Positions 48,329 to 59,811 of a stretch of 64,000 nt of DNA are shown here, piece by piece. This DNA comes from Sipunculus nudus (lineage: Eukaryota; Annelida; Sipuncula; Golfingiida; Sipunculidae). The stretch lies in the NCBI GenBank assembly GCA_026874595.1, contig CM049318.1:56591750-56655749 (forward strand), read 5' to 3'. Each line of letters begins with the position of its first letter. Positions within the stretch are counted from its first letter, which is position 1. The notes under the pieces were generated by a model. The model was given only the letters and a program-made list of their open reading frames with translations. It was not told where the DNA came from and did no database searches. The translations under genes were made by a program, and so were the position numbers.

Positions 48329-49761
48329 GGGTCTATCTAAAACGCGGAGAATCCGCGGAGAGATGGAGAATTCGCGGAGAATTCGTGGAGAAATTGCGGA
48401 GAGTTTTTATACGCAATGATACTTTTAAATACACGTTACAATTACTTCAAATCTCCAACTATATTACTCTTCACATATTAACGTATCTGTTAAGTTACCA
48501 AAATTATTAAAAATCTGTACATTAATGTAAAATTCAGCTCTCAGTTCTTCTCTTAAGATTTTATTTGTGCCATGCCTGAGACAACGAATATAGCATCAGG
48601 AGACTGTGGACTATTTGTGATTGCAAATGCAGTTGATTTTCGTTTCAATCTAGAAATTAAACAAATTGAACATTTTAACAATGGATTTATGCAACAACAC
48701 TTAGTTTCTCGTTACGATTCAGGCATTTTTACACCATTTCCTCAAGCAAAACGTTCTCCTGGAATACCAAAACCTAACTAACCTAAATATAATGCAACTC
48801 AGTGACCATTGGGATTGAAAGTGAATGATGATTAGGAGATTTATTCGAAGACATGATTAGTTGTGAAAAAAAAAATGAAAAAATGTAATAAATCGTTTCA
48901 TTTTAAATGTGCATATGCCTTTAAAATAACTAAAACAATTAAAAAATGAAATGGTTTTGTGAAGATTTTACAAATATGTTTATGTACTATTGCTGTATGT
49001 ATGTGTACATTGTGCTATAGTTTTAATTTGTTTATTATTATACTCTGTATTGTTATGGCCAGAAAGGTGTGATGTATTTTGTACAGAATAAGAAAAACAT
49101 AATTCTTTACCTGTGATTACAATATATATTTACTATTTTTTCTTTTATTTTATTTGATCCTACTGCCAAGTTGATTCATTAGCTTAAAGGGGCAATCTAT
49201 TATTTTGTGTATAAAGTGTGTAAAGTCGAATGTTTGTGTTTCACCTTTTATTTGTGCATGTAAATTGGGTCCATACACTATAAATAGTGATAGTGTTTTT
49301 TTTTATCTACCAATAAATGTAGGTAAAATTATGATTTATTAATCATATTATATATATATCGTTTAACACCTGTAAATTTGATACACGTGCATGGTTTTGT
49401 TATTGTTTGCACAATAAACTATTCAAATATTAGGTGTTTTGCGTTTTCGTCTAAAGATCTGTCAGCGTCAGCTGGTGACTTAGACGGGTGTTAGATTTTG
49501 TGTAACGCATTCACTCGGCGGCGAGTCTACATTGTTAAGCATAAAATGCTTAATTATATACAGATTTTTAAAATTATTTCGTTCATTTATTAGTGTGCAA
49601 ATATGTAAAGAGTAATATGGTTGGGGGTTTTAAGTGATTTTAATGTGGATTTAAAAGTATCATTGAATATAAAAACTCTCCGCCAATTCTCCACGAATTC
49701 TCCGCAAATTCTCCGCGAATTCTCCATCTCTCCGCGGATTCTCCGCGTTTTAGACAGACCC
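48329..49761. mobile_element. 1433-bp TIR transposon with 9-bp target duplication and C48-protease relic
   Basis: The inverted ends start GGGTCTRTCTAAAACGCGGA and extend ~110 bp. They are made of GGAGAATTCGC steps, and the right arm has one extra 12-bp step. The exact duplication GGGTTGTAC lies at 48320-48328 and 49762-49770. Inside, 48572-48781 reads as a fragment of a Ulp1/C48 peptidase, as carried by some large DNA transposons. It is an internally deleted, probably Mutator-like element. Confidence 0.87.
48572..48781 (+). pseudogene. Fragment of transposon-borne Ulp1/C48 cysteine protease
   Basis: 69 codons: PETTNIASGDCGLFVIANAV, DFRFNLEIKQIEHFNNGFMQ, QHLVSRYDSGIFTPFP. The SGDCGLFVIANA block matches the catalytic-cysteine segment of transposon-associated Ulp1-like domains (Q..S.DCGLFAIA), followed by their usual M..HL...FTPFP region. 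The His and Asp part is absent and a stop lies just upstream in frame, so it is a 5'-truncated relic. Such proteases cut SUMO/ubiquitin-like conjugates in the family; this piece cannot be active alone. Confidence 0.6.
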
Positions 49762-50010
49762 GGGTTGTACACCGTGCGTGTACGGGTTTCAAAGTCGGAA
49801 GCAGTTGTGCTTTGGGCCCTGTTGAATTCAATTACGATTATTATTATTGGTACTTTGTATATACGAAAGGAAATAGGCCAAAAAGTCCAATCCTTCCTGG
49901 GATATATATATATACACCAGGTTTTCTGGACCTTTAAGAATGTTAAACTTGGCAAAAACGAAGGAAAAGTCAGTAACGATTGTAGGTGAAAGTTTCTTGT
50001 GTTAATCATG

Positions 50011-50150
50011 CAGTGATTTAGGACTCGAGTCCGGACTTGTACTAGACACCTGTCTCAAGTCCACTTAAATTTATAGCCTAAAGGGACTCGGACTTGGACT
50101 CAGGAGTCCTGGACTCGGACTTGTACTCGGACTCTTGAGGTAAGCTAGAA
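50011..50150. repeat. GACTCGG-rich arm, left
   Basis: Dense GGACTCGGACTTGGACTC-type motifs, starting CAGTGATTTAGGACTCGAGT. Together with 52746-52890 it brackets the hAT-like insertion; the two arms look like the ends of one older transposon. No convincing target duplication found. Confidence 0.5.
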
Positions 50151-50270
50151 AAATCAGGCCTATAGAAAAAACATATTGATAAGACTTATGTACATATTCA
50201 GTCGAACTACCAATCAAATATAGCAAAATAATAACACTATAGGCCTATACCAATTAATCTTTGCTCAGCA

Positions 50271-52153
50271 CAGTGGCGTTCCTAAGGGGGGGGGGGGGGT
50301 CCGCCCCGGGCGGCACATTTTTGGGGGGGCGGCATTTCGGGGAATTAGTATGATGAAATGAGTTCCTCAAAAAGTACAAATTGGGCCTTTTTTTCAAGAT
50401 TTGTTAGAAAAATCTTAAAGATTTGTGATTTTATGGCTGTGTGTCCGATTCAAAGTATTTCAGGAATTATAAACTGCATGGGCCTTGGAACCAACTTAAT
50501 GATTTTCCAAACAATCCTTACAGAGGTTAGCTACGCAAGAAGAAATACCGATCTGTTGTTAGGCCTATTCTTTATCAGATCAGCGGTCTTGCAATGTCAG
50601 AACGCCATCTATAATCTGACCAGTCCTGCAAAGGCGTGTATTTCAGGGCGGTCTACGTTTACAGATATTCCTATATAGGGGCACTTACCAGGGAAAATCC
50701 CTGCCTGAAGACCAATATGGCCCCTGGTGGTGGGATGGGGTGTCTATTTTACATACTGTACGAAAAATAATATGAAGAATTCTGTTACTCTTTCCTTGGA
50801 ATATATAAACAATTTCTACTCTTGAACCTTGAATTACCCTAAATTCGATGACATTTAATCAGCCTGAAACAACTTGAAATGCCCTCTTCCTTGATACCTC
50901 ATGCTCTTAAAATACAAACGTTTACACAATCGTGAATATATTGAGTATATATAACCTAAATTTCTGTGTCTATTTCTTATTTGCAACTGTTATAGAATTT
51001 AATGTTAATATGACCTGCATAATCTTTTATGTTACGTTAATAATAATCTTTCACCCTGACATATGTACAAGTTATTTTATCTTTAAGATTGCATTTCAAA
51101 TACAAATCAATATTAAATGTCAGGCGGGATGAATCACCTTGGCTGCTATGCTACACGTTCAGTATACGTAACAAGTATCAGTGTTACATTTTATAGAGTT
51201 CAAAACTGAAATAAAGATATATTTACCTGTACTATTATTAACCGTTTAATGATCCACTATACCTATACAATGTATACCTATATTGTTTACAGACAGTTGC
51301 TGTATGCTGTGAAAAATCATTTCAAGTTAAGATATAAAATATGCTTCAATGATATATAACTTGAAATTTATTCAAATAATTGATTGAATAACAAATAATC
51401 TTAAGTTCATAGATAAAACCTCGCAAAGTTCAGAAACATATACAATCACTAATTCTAAAATGAAATTGATGTAGCCTTGAATTTAAGCATGCTTTTAACT
51501 TTGAAGATATTGTAATTAAAAAAGTCCACAGTTTATCCGAACATTGTTTTTTTTTCTGAAACATTGAACATACCCTGTCCAAAATTACTCATGAAATTAC
51601 GCGTTTTGAGTAAAGACTAAAGTATTCAAGTGCCTTAATTGCTTGCTGCAGTACCGTGCATATCAAAACGTTCTATCAGGTATATATAGCTGCTGTCATA
51701 TAACAAGAGATGGAAATATAGGAGTGAGAAGGTATTTATAACACTCATCAAATGAGGGTTTTTTATGCTGATTTTAAGCTAATCATAAATCGTGTTTAGA
51801 TGAAAAATTAAGTTAATACATTTATTTATATATATATGTATCCTGCAGTTAATTTTTGTTTCAAGTTACTATTTATTCTTTTCGGTGCACTTCATAATGA
51901 AATTGTACTTGTTTGAAGTTAGGACGATCATTTGATTTACATTAGCAGAGTGATGACTGCTCTTTAATGTGTGCGACGGAATTCCCTGCCAATGAATTCA
52001 TCCATATAATTGCGTTGTTGTCAACTAAAAGCCTATAACAGGGAAATTTTACGTGACATGTTTCTATACTTTGTCTAGTTTTGTAATGTTTTGTTAGAGG
52101 GGCGGAAATATCTAAGACCGCCCCGGGCGGCAATGAGGATAGGTACGTCGCTG
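50271..52153. mobile_element. hAT-like element, 1883 bp, 8-bp target duplication
   Basis: The ends CAGTGGCGTTCCTAAGG and (reverse complement of right) CAGCGACGTACCTATCC form short imperfect TIRs starting CAG. The exact duplication GCTCAGCA flanks it (50263-50270, 52154-52161). Subterminal CCGCCCCGGGCGGC occurs at both ends (about 50313 and 52120). This is the hAT pattern. The ORF at 50358-50678 (106 codons) is not recognisable as a transposase, so it is non-autonomous. Confidence 0.82.
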
Positions 52154-52745
52154 GCTCAGCATCGGGAGCTATATACATGAACTTAACCATTTTAGTAAAA
52201 GCATGTGTGACTATCTTAAAAATCTTTAAACGGACATAATCAGGAGCAATATTATACCTATTCTTTCACACTGTCAGTTCAGTTTTGCTTTATACAAAAG
52301 TTTCCCACCAGAAACATCACAGCACACTGTCTCATTTCCTGCCAAACGGCTGTTTAACACCTTGTTATGGCTCTGCGTGTTGGTAAACACAGTCCGCGTA
52401 CGTCTGTTTACCATAACAAGACCATAAAAAGATAACAAGAGGTCCGATTAAGAGTGGCAATACGCGCTGTTTCAGCCAATGGGAAGTCAGTCATAGCATC
52501 TCCTAATTGACACGTGTTGTGGCTCCATGTTGCACACGGCCCCACGCACTCTGTTTATGTTGACACCTGCAATCGCGCCCGGTCCACTTTTTTAACACTC
52601 GTTTACAGGAGTTAGCACACGGTTTTAAGGCAATATTTTTGCAGGTGCAGATTTATGTTAAACGGAAGAAGCTATTTTTCTTATTAACTCAACAGGCGTT
52701 TTAGCTGATTGGGCCCCTTTAAATTGCTTTTTTTGGGATATTTGT

Positions 52746-52890
52746 ATTGGACTCGGACTCCAGTTCCAAATGACTCGAACTCAAGGAAAGTGGACTTGGA
52801 CTCGAACCTCAAGGACTCGGACTTGGACTCGAGTGGCCTGGATTCAGACATGCACTCCGACTCGGATGTCTGCTCGACTACATGTCAGAT
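52746..52890. repeat. GACTCGG-rich arm, right
   Basis: Motifs GGACTCGGACTCCAG, GTGGACTTGGACTCG and GGACTTGGACTCGAGTGG. The reverse complement begins like the left arm (ACTCGAGTCC). Confidence 0.5.
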
Positions 52891-54760
52891 ACGACTTTTT
52901 TTCTTACTGAAAAAAAAGTTGAAGAAAATATTAAAGATTGTTTTTTCTCGGTTTAACTTCTCGCTTCAAGCATAGATTATTCAAGAATATGTGTGTATAA
53001 TAAACTGATCTTTGATATATGTAATAGCCGATATTTTAACTGATATTCGTATGCATTATTGACTTTAAAAATAACTTTCTGTAGCTGTAAAAATAGAATC
53101 GTCAATGTGTAAATTGGACGCTTGACTGTCCCATTGACGAATAGAGTTCTTTTATTTTAACTTTGGAGAAATATTTAGCTATGTACAGTTTAAAATGATT
53201 TGCAGCATGATCACGTTTATGAAGGCTTAAATATTCAAAACCGGAATTTTTAAATGCATCCTGCTATATGACACGGATCATAACACCGATCACATGACAG
53301 GGCCTTTAGAAAACAAAAATAGAGGTTTAGGACAGTAAAGGTACGTCCTCAAATAGGACCCCGCGTGTTTTCCCAAGAGTCGTAATAACGCCTTAATTTC
53401 CGCCTGTCTCAGACAAGCAAATGCGTATATACACGGAAAGGCATTTTTCATTTTGTACCAATCCGTTGAAAATGTGAACACCTAGATGTTTTCCACATTG
53501 GTAGTCTCTCACAGACTCCCTATATATTTCCTATATTTTTCTATAAAAATGGTCTAAAATTTCTTATACCTTCTGACATTTAGACCCTCATCTCCTATAT
53601 TTTCCTGTTTATTTTTCACTGCAAAATCATATTTTTGATAAAACAGTGTTAGGCCTACTATTGGAAACATTCAGTTCTTTTTGAATGACATGTAAGATTT
53701 TCAGAATCAGGTTAACTCTGAGCGAAGTGTGACTGAAGGTTTGATATGATGGTAGGATGCATCTTTTTGGCTTGGCGGAAAGGCAATTTTTTTCTGTGGA
53801 AAGGCAGTTCTGTATCAATGTCTTATCCTTTTGAAAGGTGAAAAATTTCAAAGTATTACGATTCCTGTTTTCCAGTTCCTCAAAATCACGTACCGATTTT
53901 GCTCTAGCTGTCATATTGATTTTTAGATGTGACTGTAATTCAAGAGGGCTAGAGCTCTCATAGTCACAAAAAATCTCTGTGAATTTCGTAAAGATTAAAT
54001 GAAGTCTCTTTAAGACAATGCTTATGAAAGAAAATCACAAATTATGCTCTGGCGGCTATATTGTATTTCCAGCAGGTCTGTAATTCGACAAGCATGGCTG
54101 GAACCCTATATATAGGCAACAATCATCCCTGTTAATATAAGAAAGATCGATCAAGCACATTCTCTTTGAGATAATGTTTGTAATAGAAAATGCTCTGGAT
54201 TCGAACAGAAATAGATCTATCCAGTGCGCTCGAAAGAAAGCGTCACTGACGGAAGGACGGCTCGAGGGACAAGGAGTACACTATAATATAGGGCACCACT
54301 TTTCAAGTATAGGGTCCTAATTATTGTTCATGCACTGTGTATGCAGATTCCTCGGGGGCGTAGCGTGGCCTTGGCGAGGGGTGGTGCGTTCGAGCGCATT
54401 CCGGACTATTTACCATGCACAAACCATCATTTTTTTACATACATACTGATACAGATGAATATAGGCCTACATATACAGGCCTACATATAGATATAGGGCC
54501 TATACAATATGGTATGTTTTATTATATATATGCGTGTATATGCTTTATCATGTTTATAAAGAGAACAGCTTCATTTTAACAGTTTATTTTATAGACCTAT
54601 AATAGACGTAAAGCTGCAATGGGAAAATTGACGCTTTTCGCCTATAAAAAGTAGCAACCTTTTGGCCCTTTTCTTGGCTAGACAATTCCCGATCTCAGTC
54701 TCCCGAGCCTAATAAAACTACGAAGAGAACAAGTTCTCTTATATTTACGTCGGAACTGAC

Positions 54761-54765
<5 letters not shown>
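52891..54765. other. Intergenic, old repeats, no gene
   Basis: 53940-54310 looks like a worn dispersed repeat (ACGGAAGGACGGCTCGAGGG, then 'TATAGGGCACC'). GGGGGCGTAGCGTGGCC at 54353 resembles a transposon terminus but no partner was seen. ORFs are short and not conserved. Confidence 0.4.

Positions 54766-54840
<75 letters not shown>
54766..54840. repeat. (AT)n microsatellite
   Basis: An uninterrupted AT run of about 75 bp. Confidence 0.95.
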
Positions 54841-54842
<2 letters not shown>

Positions 54843-56255
54843 CATGCCTTTTCTTAATCAAATAAATGTAACTCGTCCACATTATTTTAAAATCTGTTTA
54901 TAATAATTTGAGTTTTGCCCTTAAAAGAAAAAAAGGGATGTCATGAATTTTATTACTATTCACCGACGAGTGAATACATTCAGCACGCAATGATTTTTCA
55001 TGCATCTATAACAACAGTTTTAGATCGTCCAATGATTGATTTTCAATAAGTAATTTCATATGAATCAGAATATACCCGGTGAATGTGTTATTAAAGCGGG
55101 GATCAAAACTGCTAGAATATCAATAATTGAATTAATAATTTAAAAATAATTAAAACTGAACTTTAAGGTCCTCCGGTTTTATGCAAGTTGTGAAGATTTT
55201 AGCGCTTTACTTTTCCTCAAGCAAGTGGTGCTTTTCTGCACGATTGTTGAGCCCTGCCTCTATCATTATATAGGCCTAAGCATGGACTTCTCCTGCATGG
55301 CAAGACTGCCTTTCGATCCTGCTTGTCACTTGTCATGAAATTTCTGTGCAAGACCTACGCCCTTGTTCCTGGTTTGAGATGTGACATTCTATACGTATTA
55401 CATTTATTTACTATTTACTTTCCGTGATACTCTTTCAGATTATTTAAGCACATTTGCTATAAACATACGGAAATTATTTTATTTTTTTTTAACACCATGT
55501 CTTCAATGTATATTTTATGACATTATGATGTACATATCAGGAGGATCAAACCAAATGCATGCATACTGTCAGCCCTGCAAGCTATGGGACGTTGGGTCTC
55601 ATGCAAATATCTATATATATAGATTATGACCATCGACATGCATCCATTCAAATTTAAGCCCATTAAGGGTTGCGGATTTAATACTTAAAAATTCTTAGTT
55701 TTTTTTCGGATGCATTGAATTAAACAATATGTGCGATATTATGGCGATTACAAATTATTCAAGTTGCTGATTTCTTCGAAATCCTCTTTCTCCCAGTTCT
55801 TCTCTATTGTCCCCGGGAGCTTTTTTTTCTTCCCGGAAGAAATCTCCTCACAGCTCACAGGTAGGATTAGATAGCGAATGACATCTGGCGTTCAACACCA
55901 AACAATTATTATCATATGTGTTAAAGTCGTCGATATAAAATATATTTGCCTGCACAGTAAATCATTTACGAAACCCCCTATACTTCATTATCTACCTCGA
56001 GCCTGTACAGAAGGATCAAGTTGTTACCTTTTTTCAAATCAAAATTACAAGTGGGCACCAGCAGCAAGAAAGACTTTTAAACTGATTTGATAAATAAATT
56101 ACATACAGTTCGTGCTCTTATGACCAATAAATATATAGCAAATTATCCTGAAAACAAGACAGGTTCAAGTTTTATTACATGGATATTTACTTAATGACGT
56201 CGCCATTTTTTTATCATTTCTGTGAATTTACATTTAGGCTTTTCCTAATTTTGCA
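54841..56255. other. Intergenic AT-rich, no gene seen
   Basis: ORFs of 70-82 codons have no recognisable content and no splice context. Nothing supportable. Confidence 0.4.
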
Positions 56256-56259
56256 TGCA

Positions 56260-56261
<2 letters not shown>

Positions 56262-56312
<51 letters not shown>

Positions 56313-56341
56313 CATGGAATAAGCCCCCCCCCCCCCCCCCC
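56262..56341. repeat. (AT)n followed by poly-C
   Basis: AT run 56262-56310, then an 18-base C tract 56324-56341. Confidence 0.95.
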
Positions 56342-56859
56342 AGTTCTTATAGACAAATCTATTTTTCTTAAAGCCTAACCAAGCCACCGCTCTGAATACC
56401 AAAAGGTCGATCAGCACAGCCGTGAAATATCCTCAGCCGAGATTTAGATCGATCTCGATGAGAAACAATTTTAGACACCATGCATGCTCAGCACGGTACA
56501 CGTGTTTTAGCTGGGCTATCGATACTATCATTCAAAATATACACGGAAGATTTCCAATACTTATCATGTTAAACAAATTATCAAACTGAAATATTATATA
56601 CATTTTAAACGTTTGAGTGTGATTTATATAAAATTGAAAGACGCATACATCTTCAAAACCTCGAACAAGATATGGACGTATATATATATCTATATCTCGC
56701 AACACCCAATTTTAATTTTGTATGGCGACCCTAGTAAAGATTACTCATTCAATAAGAAATTATTCTAATGCCTACAAAATTATAACAAAGATACAAAACG
56801 TTTCGATTGATCTTAGCATGACTGCATGTAAAAATTCAGTTAAAATCATATAGCCGTGT

Positions 56860-57420
56860 AAGGAATTAAACCCATGTGGGAGCCTTGTGGGCCCCATGTA
56901 GGCCCCACCTGATACTGTAGGCCTACTATAAATTTGCCTCATCTGTTCTGACTGAGATATAAACAAACACAGAATGGATCAAAATATCATATCAAATAAA
57001 CTGTTAGCATTCCGTGCACTGTGATGGGTTCCCAAGCCAATGCTTACAAAATTAATAGACTCTGAAACTTGCACATGAAACAGACGGGTTTTGCCACGTG
57101 GGGCCCATGTGATGAACCCTTGTGGAACCCTCATGTTCAAATTTATTTTCTCTGAATGCTCTTAATTTTGTTTGATTAACGAATCTTTAGTGGAATGTTT
57201 AAATATGTTACCAGCAAATTAATTTCATATATGTTAAAAACTCACATGTACCAAATATAATGTTCTTTTTCTTACATGGGGCAACCCCCATGGGAGTTCT
57301 CATATGAATCCCTTCTGGGGCCCATTTGGCAAACTCTGGCCCATCAATATCCCACGTAAGCCCATGTGTTCCAACTTGGGGCCCTACTGAATCCGACCGG
57401 GTCATGCTGTTTGGGACATA
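56860..57420. repeat. CCCATGTGGG-type repeat cluster
   Basis: Repeated self-complementary words (CCCATGTGGG, GGGCCCCATGTAGGCCCC, GTGGGGCCCATGTG, CATGGGGCAACCCCCATGGG) at 56870-56910, 57090-57130 and 57270-57390, separated by AT-rich spacer. It probably derives from a short inverted-repeat element. Confidence 0.6.
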
Positions 57421-57486
57421 TATATATAGTATATATTTTATCATAACATGCATCCAACCATCCATATTACCCTTTCTTCTTCTTCT

Positions 57487-57792
57487 TTATATTTCATGTG
57501 TACCCTTTACATATCGACTCTTTTTCCAGGATTGGCATCTATATTCACTATAACCATGTTCATGAAGGACATAACCATGTTTCATAGGACATAATTTTCA
57601 TTCTCAAATATATCTGATCATGTTTACTAATATGAAACTTTACATTTCATGTGTACCCTTTACATACCACCTCTTTTTTCCAGGATTGGCATCTATATTC
57701 AGTATTACCATGTTCATGAAGGACATTACCATGCATGTTTCATAGGACATAATTTTCATTCTCAAATATATCTGATCATGACTAATATGAAA
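57487..57792. repeat. Tandem duplication, ~155-bp unit, two copies
   Basis: Both copies contain TTTCATGTGTACCCTTTACA, TCCAGGATTGGCATCTATAT and CATAGGACATAATTTTCATT. They are >90% alike by eye. Confidence 0.92.
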
Positions 57793-58362
57793 CGTATATA
57801 CAGGGAGAGATCTCACGCCTGATGAGCTATGTTCGTGCTCAATCGTTGAATCCCCCCCACCCCTCAAAAAAATGATCAAGATGTTATATTAGTCAGATGT
57901 TAATAAAATATTCACAACAACAAACCATGGAACAAAAATGTTGATGTGGGATCGAAGTGCAATGATCAATTCTTTTGTTTCAGCTTCAGTTGAGCGCCAT
58001 AGCCCATTTGTTACTTGTTCTATTGCCAGTCCATACTAAAATAAGACTATCATATCATATATGTAATACCTCGCTTAATTTAACACACTGTTTACAAACA
58101 TATTCATAAGACAACGGATCGCGTGCTTTCACCAGGCGATCACTTAATTTATGACTGAGTTAGTGAGAATGTGTGTAGGGGAAAACTGGAGCGCCCGCCT
58201 CTTCCGGGAAACCCCTTCCAAGTTGTTAGGCAGAATCATATGTGTTTTGAAAAACACTATGGTGATAAACATTTCCGAACCGTAGTGAATATTTTCACCT
58301 CTCACCCAAGGCAAACCTGCTGCCATCAGCCTACACCCATGTGACAAAGGAAGTGGAAGCTG

Positions 58363-58386
58363 ATTGGTTGATTCACCTCACCCGAG
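58363..58386 (+). promoter_or_regulatory. Candidate NF-Y + sterol response element of INSIG
   Basis: An inverted CCAAT box (ATTGG, 58363-58367) is followed nine bases later by CTCACCCGAG (58377-58386), one base different from the FPP-synthase SRE-3 (CTCACACGAG, from memory). The overlapping TTCACCTCAC (58372-58381) also resembles SRE-1 (ATCACCCCAC). NF-Y next to an SRE is the standard SREBP target arrangement, and vertebrate INSIG1 is an SREBP target. The pair lies about 125 bp upstream of the putative exon-1 donor. Function is inferred. Confidence 0.4.
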
Positions 58387-58439
58387 TGTTGTGTTGGTCG
58401 CATGATCGTCCGAGAATCATTAACAAACCTTTACGTACG

Positions 58440-58510
58440 AAAACACACGCCGAATTCTCTGTGATAACAACACAAAGTCGCTTCAAGATAGCAAGACTTC
58501 ATCCGTATAG
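58440..58510 (+). other. INSIG: Probable non-coding first exon of INSIG
   Basis: The sequence CATCCGTATAG/GTAAGAAC gives a strong donor at 58511, about 2 kb before the acceptor at 60507. It lies just downstream of the only compact CpG-containing promoter-like stretch in this area. The transcription start is not determinable by eye, so the left edge is nominal. Confidence 0.35.
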
Positions 58511-59811
58511 GTAAGAACTATTATATTAATTTTTAGTTATGCTGAATCTAACTTCAAATTGTCCATCCTCGAAAATCCTGGTAAATTCCGCAGTTGAATT
58601 GAGGGAAACCGGTGTGAAAAAAGTACAAAATACCGAACAGCTGACGTGCAAGCATGGCGGTATTTGCGTTTGATCATTGGGTTGGAAATTGTCATATTTT
58701 TAGCGTGTTTTCTTCTCGTGATTTTACTATCTATGTTACATTTTAATAACACTTATTTTCAATATTTCTGCCGCTTATACTTTTATATTCTTTATTCAAT
58801 TAAATGTGCTAATATGTAGTTCTATCACAGTTTGAACCGAGAGGACGACTCGCAACTGGTTTACTTTTCAAGACCAAAGTCCAGATGTTTGATATTTTTG
58901 TGTTGACCCTAATATGTTATTGTAGATCTTGAATTTAGAAGATGTGGTACAAGGACCATTAATCATGCCATTAACCAACATAACATGTATTTAAATATTT
59001 TAGACTTTGTTGATTGTTCTTTTGTCTCAGATCTTTTGACAAATGTGTGTGGACGTGTGTGTGTGTGTGTGGGGGGGGGGGGGGGTTAGCCCAATTTCTT
59101 CGGACTCCATATGATTAGGCCCTGCCATATATTGAGTCTGATAGCCATACAGTGAGTTTTTACAACATAAGCCTCAGACTACACACCACAGGGTTTGAAA
59201 TTCCCTATGATCAATCATCTAAGACCAGCAGTACTTTACGAAACTGAGACGAGTGTTTCATGTACAGTATTCACGGGAACAGATGAGTTGTGTCAGGTTT
59301 AAAAGTGGTAAAATAAATCTGCAAATATTATCATTAACAACAATAATGTCAAATTCTATTCTTTTGATGAGGCCTTACAAAAAAGGTACTCTTCTACATT
59401 ATTTAGCACTAATGGGGTACTACTGCAAAACTTTAACAGTATTAATGATAATAAAGTTTTTAATGTGTGTGTCAACTTCTTATCACATTGTTTTGGACAA
59501 GTTGCTTGCTTGTTTGGACGAGTAAATTTCTTTGCATGCTTGCCAGAATGGACAAGTACTTTTTCCAAACTTTTTCTAACCCTGACACCACCTTATGCCC
59601 TTGTAACAAATGTCACTTGTGTTACTATTACCCTGTGCCAGCCCGTTGCTCTTCAAAGCTGGTCTGTTTTAAGCAAAATGTAACAAAATTCAGGCCCTCA
59701 GTCCCTCAAGTCAGCGAGGCTCCCATACGACTGTTCTTCTCTGTCCCTACTAAACTTGCTGATGTGCTTTTGGTGTAAAGGTCTGTAAATGTTTAAAAAT
59801 GATGATCCAAG
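58511..59811. other. Putative INSIG first intron
   Basis: A (GT)n-G14 run at 59054-59085. The ORFs at 59253-59778 on either strand (up to 103 codons) show no domain and overlap each other. No gene assigned. Confidence 0.4.

Noticed and set aside
49590-50009. 139-codon minus-strand and 122-codon plus-strand ORFs
   Set aside because: They overlap each other and the GGAGAATTC-repeat end of a TIR element; no recognisable domain or splice context.
50358-50678. 106-codon ORF as hAT transposase
   Set aside because: It lacks the hAT dimerisation motifs, zinc finger or DDE residues that I would recognise; more likely chance within a non-autonomous element.
54353-54370. GGGGGCGTAGCGTGGCC as a transposon terminus
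   Set aside because: It resembles common hAT-type ends, but no inverted partner or target duplication was found nearby.
59467-59778. 103-codon ORF in the putative INSIG first intron
   Set aside because: No family resemblance, overlapping ORFs in three other frames, and no splice signals in the right places.
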